Source: Gemmatimonadota bacterium
GTDB taxonomy: Bacteria; Gemmatimonadota; Gemmatimonadetes; Longimicrobiales; Gaopeijiaceae
Length of the DNA stretch: 34,659 nt
Assembly: GCA_007125125.1 (NCBI GenBank)
Contig: SLDT01000072.1
Span: 1-34,659, forward strand
Direction: 5' to 3'
Shown here: positions 23,656 through 32,100 of the stretch, one piece after another
Position numbering within the stretch: position 1 is the first letter of the stretch
How the letters are laid out: each line of letters begins with the position of its first letter
Notes under the pieces: generated by a model
Seen by the model: the letters and a program-made list of their open reading frames with translations, nothing else
Told to the model about the DNA's origin: nothing
Databases searched by the model: none
Made by a program: the position numbers and the translations under genes

Positions 23656-25782
23656 ATGCCCCACCCCACGACCAGGCCACGTTCAGTCGCAGCGCTCGCT
23701 ATCGCCGGGTTCGTGAGCGTAGCCGTAGCCGCCGCCACGCCCGCGACGGCCTGGGCAGCCATCGACTTCACGCAAGCCCACGAACGCTCTCGAGCCTTTG
23801 ACACGATCCAAGCAACGGACACCCTCGGCCCCCCGCCACGGTTCTTCATCCTCGACCCGGTGGTGGCGACCGTCTCGCCCCTGCGCGATGGCCTGGGATA
23901 CCAGGCCGCACACGCCATCTCGGGCGACAACCTCACCCGGCGACTCGACGGCTCGATCGGTGCGATGCTCGACGGTGAGCCCGGTGTCGCGATGCGCTCG
24001 ATGGGTCCCGCGCCCGCGCGCCCCGTGGTCCGGGGCTTCGACGGGGATCGCGTCCTCGTTCTCGAGAACGGCGAGCGGATGGGTGATCTGGCGGAGTCGG
24101 CCGCGGACCACGCCGTTGCGCTCGACCCCCTTGCCGTCGATCGAATCGAGATCGTGCGCGGTCCGGCCGGCCTCCTCTACGGCTCCTCTGCCCTCGGCGG
24201 AGTCGTCAACCTCATGACCGCCGACCTCCCGACGACATGGTCCAGGGGCTGGAATGGAACGCTGACCACTCAGGCCTCGAGCGTCGACCGGGCCGGGGCC
24301 GGGCAACTCCAGGTGCTGAGGGGCGGCAAAGACTCGGCCGTCACCGGACGTGCCTCGCTCCGTGAAGCAGGGGAACTCCGCACCCCCGAGTCGCGCCTCC
24401 CCGGCACCTACCATGCGAACCGGGACGCCCAGCTCGGCGTCGTCCGGGAGTCCGGAGCCCTCCGCACGGGAGTCTCCCTCTCGCTCCTCGACCGGGACTA
24501 CGGGATCCCCGAGGGAATCGACGACGCCGACGAGGAGGCCGTGATCTCGATGGCTCGCCAGGCAGTGCAGGGGCGTCTGGACTGGAGCCCCGATGGCGCG
24601 TCATGGATCGAAGGCCTCGAGTTGCGACTCAACGCCGCCCGCCTCCACCAGGAAGAGATCGAGCGCGAGTTCGCCTTCTCCCCGACCGGCACCCGAATCG
24701 TCGAGGACGAGGACATCGAGCTCGAGTTCCTGCAGCATGCGATCGGCGTCACCTCGACCCTCCGCCATGGCCGCCTGGGTCCCCTCGACGAGGGCGCCCT
24801 CGGTGCCTCCCTGCGTGCACGCTCCCTGGAGGTCGGGGGCGAGGAAGCCTTCACCCCCGGGATTCGCGGGACCACCCTCGGCCTCTTCGCCTTCCAGGAG
24901 CTCCGACTTCGCCCCACCCTCCGGCTCCAGTTCGGGACCCGCGCCGAGGGCCACCGCGGCCGAACCCTCGCAAACGACGACTTCGAGGGGGGCGAGACCC
25001 GCAGCTCTCTCGCCCTCTCCGGCTCGCTTGGACTGAACTGGCGCCCCGCCCCCCACTGGGAGCTCGGCGCCCAAGTCGCCCGCGCTCACCGCAACCCCTC
25101 CCTGGAGGAGCTCTTCGCGAACGGTCCCCACCTCGGGGCGGGCGCCTTCGAGATCGGTGACCCCTCCCTCCGCGACGAGATCGGGCACGGCCTGGACGTC
25201 TTCGTCCGTCGCGGCTCCGACCGCCTCGCCGTCGAGCTCGCTGCCTTCCTGAGCGGCATCCGCGACTTCGTCGCCTTCTCTCCCACCGGCGAGGTCGATC
25301 CCGGCTCCGAGCTCCCCATCTTCCGCTACGAAGCGACGGACGCCGTCATGGTCGGGGGCGAGGCGAGCGCCTCCCTCCGCCTGCCCGGTGGCTGGCAGGC
25401 AACCACGGGCATTGACCTCGTCCGGGGCGATCGCCGGGCAGAAGGCACCGCGCGCTCACCCCTACCCACGATCCCCCCCCTTCGTGGCCGCTTCGACCTT
25501 CGCAGGGACGGGGAGTCGGGCTGGATCGGTGCCACCGCGCGCGCCATCGCGACCCAGGATCGGGTCGCCCCGATGGAGGAGGTCACCGAGGGTGCCTTCC
25601 TCCTGGGATTCGATGCCGGATGGCGAATCGACCCTCGGGGGCGCCACATCCTCGTGGTGCGGGTCGAGAACGCGACGAACACCCTCTACCGGGACCACCT
25701 CTCCCGCGTCGAGGAGCGCGGCTTCCCGATGCCCGGCCGGAACCTGAGCGTGATTCTGAGAACGGGCCTCTTCGGGCGGTGA
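23656..25782 (+). CDS. TonB-dependent outer-membrane receptor, ZnuD-like
   Basis: A 708-residue receptor with a signal peptide cleaved near residue 34 (ATPATAWA). The plug (about 75-185) has DGSIGAMLDGEPGVAMRSMGP, PVVRGFDGDRVLVLENGER and VDRIEIVRGPAGLLYGSSALGGVVNLMT. The barrel contains HRNPSLEELFANGPHLGAGAFEIGDPSL, a motif typical of ZnuD and related metal-linked receptors, and ends in ILRTGLFGR. A His-rich loop like that of meningococcal ZnuD is not obvious. The ATG at 23656 follows GGAG at a good distance; an ATG eight codons earlier lacks a ribosome site. Two DtxR/IdeR-like boxes cover the promoter, so import of iron, manganese or a metal complex is the best guess. The lipoprotein gene 100 bp downstream may share the transcript. 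Confidence 0.9.
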   Translation: MPHPTTRPRSVAALAIAGFVSVAVAAATPATAWAAIDFTQAHERSRAFDTIQATDTLGPPPRFFILDPVVATVSPLRDGLGYQAAHAISGDNLTRRLDGSIGAMLDGEPGVAMRSMGPAPARPVVRGFDGDRVLVLENGERMGDLAESAADHAVALDPLAVDRIEIVRGPAGLLYGSSALGGVVNLMTADLPTTWSRGWNGTLTTQASSVDRAGAGQLQVLRGGKDSAVTGRASLREAGELRTPESRLPGTYHANRDAQLGVVRESGALRTGVSLSLLDRDYGIPEGIDDADEEAVISMARQAVQGRLDWSPDGASWIEGLELRLNAARLHQEEIEREFAFSPTGTRIVEDEDIELEFLQHAIGVTSTLRHGRLGPLDEGALGASLRARSLEVGGEEAFTPGIRGTTLGLFAFQELRLRPTLRLQFGTRAEGHRGRTLANDDFEGGETRSSLALSGSLGLNWRPAPHWELGAQVARAHRNPSLEELFANGPHLGAGAFEIGDPSLRDEIGHGLDVFVRRGSDRLAVELAAFLSGIRDFVAFSPTGEVDPGSELPIFRYEATDAVMVGGEASASLRLPGGWQATTGIDLVRGDRRAEGTARSPLPTIPPLRGRFDLRRDGESGWIGATARAIATQDRVAPMEEVTEGAFLLGFDAGWRIDPRGRHILVVRVENATNTLYRDHLSRVEERGFPMPGRNLSVILRTGLFGR

Positions 25783-25882
25783 ACCGGGGCGGTGAGCCCC
25801 AGCGGGTGAGGACTGCGCGTAGTCGGACAGGTGGGGAAGGTTCGCTTCCTCCCCGGAGGTCCACTCGATCCAGGAGGATCCC

Positions 25883-28800
25883 ATGTCGCGCCGCCGTCCC
25901 CGGTCCTGCACCCTTGCCCCCCTGGCGCTGGCCGCACTCCTTGTGGCACTCGCCACCGCCTGCAGCGACAGCCCGACCTCGTCCGACCCGATCACGATCT
26001 CGATCTCGCCCGCGCAGGCGACGGTGGGCGCGGCCGGAACGCTGCAACTGTCCGCAACCGTGAGCGGCACCTCGAACACGCAGGTGAACTGGACCGCCTC
26101 TGCGGGCACGATCTCCGGATCGGGATCGACAGCAACCTTCACCGCCCCGGCCCAGGGGGGCTCGGTCACGATCACTGCCCGGAGCCAGGCCTCCGCCGAC
26201 GCCTCGGCGACCGCCCAGGTCACGGTGACGCCGGCAGCCGTCTCCGTCTCCCCCGCGGAGGCCGAACTGCTCCGGGGCGAGACCCTCGTCTTCACCGCCT
26301 CGGTCACCGGTACGGAGCAGACCGGGGTGAACTGGAGCGCAAGCTGCGGTACCGTCCAGGCGCAGGGAGGGAGCGCGACCTTCACCGCCCCGGATGCGCC
26401 CGGCTCCTGCACGGTGACAGCGACCAGCACCCTCGACAGCTCCCGCTCGGGGAGTGCTTCGGCGGCGACCCTTCCCGACTGGCGAATCACAACCCTCACG
26501 GGCCCTGTCGCCTCCTGCACCCCCCTCTCCTGCTCGTACAGCGCGGGACTCGAGATCGCGAACGAAGGAACCGGCCCCACCGACCCGGAGGGCTATTCGG
26601 TGCTTCGCTTCGACGAGGCGCTCGCGGGCCAGACCCTCACCTACCAGAGCTCGATGCCCACGATCACCGGCTCGGTCCGGGTCCTCGGTCCCGCGGCCGC
26701 GCCCGTCACCCTGGATGCGAACTCCGGGGGCACGACTCTTCGCCGCGGCATGGCGATCCTCGGTGGCCGGGTCGTCGCCGAACGGATCCGGGTCACGAAT
26801 GGCCTGGCCCAGTTCGGAGGGGGCATCGTCGCGACCGAAGACGCCGACCTGGTCCTGCGCGATGTCGAGATCGCAGGCAACACCACGAACACGAATGGCG
26901 GCGGGGGGCTCCGCGTCTCCGTGAACTCGCGTGCCCACCTCGAGCGCGTCACGGTCCTGAACAACAATTCAATCGGCACCTCCACGCCCGGGGCGGGAGT
27001 CTCCGTCATCTCCGGATCCGTGCTCACCTGGGTCAATGGCCTGATCCAGGGGAACACGGTCGAAGACGGATGGGGTGGCGGGCTCCACGTCTTCAACGCC
27101 GAAGTGGAGCTCACCGATGTCGAAATCCGGGACAACCGCGTCCTCGCAGGTACGGCTGGAGGCGGCGGCGCACTCATCCAGGGACCCGCACGCGGCGTCT
27201 TCGATGGTGTCGTCTTCAGTGGGAACCAGGTTGTCGCTGACGCGAACGGGGGCGGAGCCCGCCTGACCACGGCGGGACTCGACGTCACGATCCGGAACAG
27301 CCGCTTCGAGAACAACCACGCCCTTAACGCGGGTGGCCTCTCGATCGCAAACAACCGGGTCGTGGTCGAGAACAGCCAGTTCGTCGGGAACGAGGCACGG
27401 GGACACTCCGGGGGCGTCGCGGTCTTCGCTTCGGCAGAGGCCGTCCTCGCAAACGTCGACATCGATGGGAATGTCGCCGGCACCTTCGCGGGAGGGATCC
27501 GCTTTGATTCGAACGCGATCGGCACCTTCGAGAACGTCCGGATCCGCGACAATCAGGCACAGACCTTCGGAGGCGGCATCCACGCCCTGCCCGGCACCCA
27601 GGTCTCGATGAGCGACGGGGAGATCTCGGGGAACACCGTCCTCGGAAGCTGGGGAGGGGGAATCTATAACGTCGGCGGCTCTTTCACCCTCGACGACGTC
27701 GAGATCCTCGGCAATCACGCGCCCGGCGAGGGCGCGGCCGGAGGAGGCGTCGTCATCTCCGACGGTGCGGAGCTCCAGATGACGGGAGGAAGGGTCGCCG
27801 GCAACTCCACCACCTTCGGGGGCGGGCTCTGGGCCCGCGCATCGGAGATCACCCTCACCGGTACGGAGATCACCGACAACGAAGCCAGCTCGCAGGGTGG
27901 TGGACTTCAGTTCGTGGCCGATGTCGATGCGACCCTGCGCGAGGTGACGGTCGCCGGCAACACGGCCGGCGAGGCGAATGGCGGGGGGCTGACCGCATTC
28001 TCGAATTCTCGGATCCTCCTCGAGGAGTCGGTCGTCTCGAGCAACAGCTCCGCAACGACCGGTGGTGGGATGATCCTTTCGAACTCCGAGGTAGCGATCG
28101 TCGGGACTCGCATCGAGGGGAACGAGGCTGCAACCTTCGGCGGCGGAATGCTGATCACCCTGGATGCAACCGATGTCGCAATCTCGGACAGCGAAATCAT
28201 CGGGAACTCGGCCGGCCTGCAGGGTGGCGGCATCCAGCAGGCCAACGGAGCTCGCCTCTCCTTGGACCGTGTGCTCGTGGCAGAGAACGAAGCGGAGTTC
28301 GGCGGAGCCGGCCTCACCGCCGGCGGCCCGGCGACGGTGCGCAACTCCACCTTTCACGCGAATGACGGGCCCGCCACAGGACAAGGGGGAGGCGGGGGGA
28401 TCCTCGCCGCCAGCGCCGGCAATCTGGTCCTCGAGAACGTCACGCTCTCCGCGAACCGGGCCTTCCGGGGAGGGGGCCTCCGAGCGACCGGCCCGGCGGC
28501 CCTCAACGGGGTCACTCTCTTCCGAAACGTCGCCACCGACGAGGGCGGGGGGATCCTCGCCGAAGCGAGTGGCGTGATCACCCTGCGCAACACCCTCGTT
28601 TCGGGCAACACCGCCGGCGAGGCCCCTTCGAACTGCGCTCTCGGCGGCTCCGCCTCGATCGTCTCTCAGGGACACAACCTGAGCGATGACGCGGCCTGCA
28701 CCCCGTACTTCGGCCAGGGGGGCGACGCAAATGGCGTCGCCGCCGGGCTCTCGACCGAGATCGCGACCAATGGGGGCGCCACCCCGACCCATGCCCTCCT

Positions 28801-29068
28801 CGCCGGAAGCCCCGCGATCAACTCGGGCGACGCGGCCACCTGCCTCCCCACCGATCAGCGTGGCTACGGCCGCAACGGCACCTGCGACATCGGGGCCTTC
28901 GAGTTCGAGGGCATCGCACCGCCCACCGCCCCCCGCCTGTGGGGCTCGCAGCTCGAGCTCCTCCCCCGCGTCCGGAGCACCGGACCCACCGCGCTCGATG
29001 GCGACGGCGCCCGGCCCCAAGGCATGGTCGGGGGTGTCACGCTCCCCACCATGGAGATCCTCCGATAG
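25883..29068 (+). CDS. Large surface lipoprotein: Ig-like domains, right-handed beta-helix, choice-of-anchor Q end
   Basis: A 1061-residue exported protein. The signal peptide (LAPLALAALLVALATAC) ends at Cys27, a probable lipidation site. Two bacterial Ig-like domains follow (about 35-115 and 117-195), each with an SVSPA start and an NW.AS.GT core. A long right-handed beta-helix (about 260-960) is made of turns marked by GGG(L/I/V) and G/N-N-x steps, such as GGGLQFV and GGGMILS. The C-terminus, ATNGGATPTHALLAGSPAINSGDAATC...DQRGYG..GTCDIGAFE, is a choice-of-anchor-Q domain. No catalytic site for pectate-lyase activity could be picked out. An excellent AGGAGG site precedes the ATG. It may bind polysaccharide or mediate adhesion; the role is inferred from architecture only. 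Confidence 0.88.
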   Translation: MSRRRPRSCTLAPLALAALLVALATACSDSPTSSDPITISISPAQATVGAAGTLQLSATVSGTSNTQVNWTASAGTISGSGSTATFTAPAQGGSVTITARSQASADASATAQVTVTPAAVSVSPAEAELLRGETLVFTASVTGTEQTGVNWSASCGTVQAQGGSATFTAPDAPGSCTVTATSTLDSSRSGSASAATLPDWRITTLTGPVASCTPLSCSYSAGLEIANEGTGPTDPEGYSVLRFDEALAGQTLTYQSSMPTITGSVRVLGPAAAPVTLDANSGGTTLRRGMAILGGRVVAERIRVTNGLAQFGGGIVATEDADLVLRDVEIAGNTTNTNGGGGLRVSVNSRAHLERVTVLNNNSIGTSTPGAGVSVISGSVLTWVNGLIQGNTVEDGWGGGLHVFNAEVELTDVEIRDNRVLAGTAGGGGALIQGPARGVFDGVVFSGNQVVADANGGGARLTTAGLDVTIRNSRFENNHALNAGGLSIANNRVVVENSQFVGNEARGHSGGVAVFASAEAVLANVDIDGNVAGTFAGGIRFDSNAIGTFENVRIRDNQAQTFGGGIHALPGTQVSMSDGEISGNTVLGSWGGGIYNVGGSFTLDDVEILGNHAPGEGAAGGGVVISDGAELQMTGGRVAGNSTTFGGGLWARASEITLTGTEITDNEASSQGGGLQFVADVDATLREVTVAGNTAGEANGGGLTAFSNSRILLEESVVSSNSSATTGGGMILSNSEVAIVGTRIEGNEAATFGGGMLITLDATDVAISDSEIIGNSAGLQGGGIQQANGARLSLDRVLVAENEAEFGGAGLTAGGPATVRNSTFHANDGPATGQGGGGGILAASAGNLVLENVTLSANRAFRGGGLRATGPAALNGVTLFRNVATDEGGGILAEASGVITLRNTLVSGNTAGEAPSNCALGGSASIVSQGHNLSDDAACTPYFGQGGDANGVAAGLSTEIATNGGATPTHALLAGSPAINSGDAATCLPTDQRGYGRNGTCDIGAFEFEGIAPPTAPRLWGSQLELLPRVRSTGPTALDGDGARPQGMVGGVTLPTMEILR
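26780..28640 (+). repeat. Intragenic beta-helix repeats coding GGG-type turns
   Basis: Within the lipoprotein gene, degenerate units of roughly 20-27 codons recur. Each ends in a glycine triplet followed by a hydrophobic strand and an N-rich turn (for example GNxxxxxGGG). They are similar in protein pattern but well diverged in DNA, so they are old repeats rather than a recent expansion. Confidence 0.7.
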
Positions 29069-29088
29069 AGCGCACGCCCGGACAACCT

Positions 29089-29114
29089 CGGGGGGGACCG
29101 CCCGGTCCCCCCCG
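29089..29114. terminator. Strong hairpin between convergent genes (likely bidirectional terminator)
   Basis: GGGGGGGACC (29090-29099) and GGTCCCCCCC (29104-29113) pair perfectly around a GCCC loop, and the outer C-G makes an 11-bp stem. It lies exactly between the beta-helix gene stop and the alpha-2-macroglobulin gene stop. No T-run is seen, so it may work as a GC-rich, T-less terminator or as a 3'-end stabiliser for both transcripts. Confidence 0.65.
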
Positions 29115-29119
29115 GGACA

Positions 29120-32100
29120 TCACCGCTCCTCGATGATCACCCGCTCGCCCGCACCCCGCCCATGGAGCTCCGGCGCGTTGAAGGCCTCGACCTGCACCGG
29201 GGGCGCACGGAACTCGCCCGGAAGGGTCGCCCGCACGATCCAGGTCGACTCGTAGCTCCCCGCGGGGAGGAGCGGCGTCCAGGCCTCGATCCGGTCGTCC
29301 CGGCGCTCGAGGTGGGTGTGCCAGGGATGCCCGTCGAGGATCCGCCAGCGGAAGAGGAGCTCGGTCCAGTCCGTCGAGCCCGCGATCCACCAGGGCGTCT
29401 CGGGCGACAGGAGGGCCGGACGCGGCACGGGCATCGTCGCCACCGCGCCACCCCCCGGATCATGGGTGAAACCAACCCCCCGGAGCCTCACATCGACCGG
29501 CTCGAATCCGGCCGGAAGCGGATCCACGAGCCGCACCTGGGTCCGCCGCACCGGCGCCGAGAGCATGACCCGCACCCGCACCCGCGCACCCGCCCGAATG
29601 CGCCAGGTGCCGTCCTCGTCGCGCATCACGTCGTCCGGGGCATCGATCGCCTCGTAGCTCCGCGAGACCACGAAGCCCCGGTCGACCGCCGGCTCGTTCC
29701 CGCTTCCCGGCGCCCAGCGCAGCCCGGCCCGCCAGTGGAGCGTGCCCTCGCCGCGGCTCTCGAGAACGAGGCGACTCGTGCGCGCATCCCCGTCCTCGGC
29801 CTCGAGTAGCTCCACGAGAGGAAGGGTCCAGCGGGCATGGCCTGCCTCATCCGGGGAGGTGGAGGTGGCGAGGGTGCCTTCCCCCCATGGGCTGCCATCG
29901 ATCCATGCGCGCAGGTCGAGGGCCACCGGCTCGGACTCGGCCGCCTGGAGTGCGTGGCCGAGCGCCATCATCGTCCATCCGCTCTCGGGGATGAGGCCGA
30001 CGGCGCTCCCGTCGCGATGTCCGAGGAGACCGCGCGCGAGAGGAGCGACGAGGGGGTGGGAGGGGCGCGCCTCGACGAGGGCCGAGAGCACGACCGAGTC
30101 CGTTCTCCGGTGCGACGAGAGAAGGGTGCGCTCGCCCCCCGGGCCGGTGGCCGTGAGGGTCGCGCCCTGGCGGATCGTCGCGGCGCCGCCCTCGACGATG
30201 GTCCGGTTCTCGAGGATCCGGAGGGCCTCCGCGCCGAGCGCCTCGGCCCCGCCGTCGGAGATGCCGGCAGCCGTGGCGAGGATCCAGGCGAGCGCCTCGG
30301 CAGGAAGCTGGTCGAGGTCCAGCCCCGCGCTCCAGGCGAGGAGCGCGCGGCGCACCCCGTCGGGGTCTGGCCCGTTCGTGCCCTCGCCCGTCCAGAGCGA
30401 GGCCGCGTAGAGGGTGTGGGCAATGAGCACCGGATCCGCACCGTTGCCCGGGTGGGTCGGATCGTCGAGGTCGGGGTTGGCCTCGATCTGCTCGACCCGG
30501 AGGGCGAGTCGGCCGCGAAGGCGGTTTGCCCGGCCCGCCTCGAGCGGAATCCCGGCCTCCTCGGCGAGGGCGAGGGCGTGCGCGGCATGGCTCACGAGGA
30601 AGGGTGCCATGCCCCCCCGATCGAGCGCGTCGTCGGGCGTGCGTCCCACGAGCCAGGGGTCGACCCAGTCGAAGATGCGGATGGCATCCCGCTCCGCATC
30701 GCGGAGGAGCTCCTCGGCCGGAGGGAGCGGCGGGACCGCGAGCGCCTCGAGGTGGCCGGCGAGGGCGGCGACCGCCATGAGCCGCTGCACGGTGGGCTCC
30801 GGCCAGGGGGCCGGACGCAGGCAGAGGGCCACGAGGGCATCGCCGAGCCACTGGAAGGGCGAGGCCGCGACGGTCAGCTCGAGTTCACCATAGCCCCGTG
30901 CAGCGTCGGCCGGGAGGGCGATCGGGAGGTGGAGCGCATCCCCCGCCGGGAGCTCGCCCATGGCGGCGACGACCCGGGGAGAGGCCCCCGGATGCACCGG
31001 GAACCCGACCTCGACCGCGTCGAGGGGTGCGACCGCGCCCCCCTCGATGCCCCGCGCGAGGAGCTGGAGGCGGGCCTCGCCCGTGGCTCCGGCAAGGAGG
31101 GGGAGGCGCAGCTCCCGGCGGTCCCCCGGGGGGAGCTCGACCCGCATCCCCGGCTCCCCCTCGAGCTCGAGGCCGAGGGCGCGTGCCACGACCTCGACCT
31201 CCATTGGCTCGTCCGTCGCGTTCTGTACGAGGAGGGCGACCCGCGCCCGGTCGCCCGGGAGGAGGAAGCGAGGTGGCGCCACCCGCGCCACGAGGTCGCG
31301 GCGGGCGGTGAGGGTGCCCTCGGCGGTCCCGAAGTCCGAGGCTCCCCGCGTCGCCACCGCGAAGATCCGGTAGCGCGTCACCGTGTCGGGCAGGCGGACC
31401 ACGGTCCGCACCTCCCCCGCCGCGTCCGTCTCGAGCCCGGCCTCGAAGGTCGCCAGGGGAGTGAAGAGGCTCCGGACCTGGACCGTCTGGTCGGCGGCGA
31501 GCCCCGGAGGTGCGGGGATGGCCATCGGTCCGGCGGCGTCGAAGGTCGTTGCGGAGATCGTGATGCCACTCGTGATGCGGGACTGGGCGTACACCACATC
31601 TCCCCGAGCCCCCGAGGCGCGCAGAACTCCTCCTCCCTCGGTGAAGTCGGAGGCCGGTACGGCCGGGTCGACGAGGAGCACCCCGAGGTCGACCCCGTCC
31701 TCCCCGACCTCGATCTCCTGGCGGAAGACCTCGTCATCGGCAAAGTGAAGCACGAGGGTGTAGCGGCCCGGCTCGAGTCCCTCGGCCCGGAGCTCTCCGT
31801 CTCGTCCATCGAGGAGCTCGAGCCCCAGCTCCTCGATCGTGCCACTCACGTCGAGCATCGGCCGCCCAAGTCGAGCATGGAGAAGCCGAAGCGAAACCCC
31901 GCGCGGCGGTGCCCGCCGCCCCCACGCGATCGTCTCCTGCAGGCTCGACGAGACGATCCGGCTCCCTCGCCAGCGCTCATGGAAGAACTGAAGGGGGTCA
32001 TCGAGCTGGTACGACCCCAGGGTCAGGATCGCTTCGTCCACCGCCCAGAGGGTGACCTCCGCGCCGGAGGCCGGGAACCCCGCATGGTCATTCACCTGCA

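Noticed and set aside
25786-25800. Terminator after the ZnuD-like receptor (GGGGC-N5-GCCCC)
   Set aside because: Only a 5-bp stem with no T-run; too weak to call, and the downstream gene may be co-transcribed.
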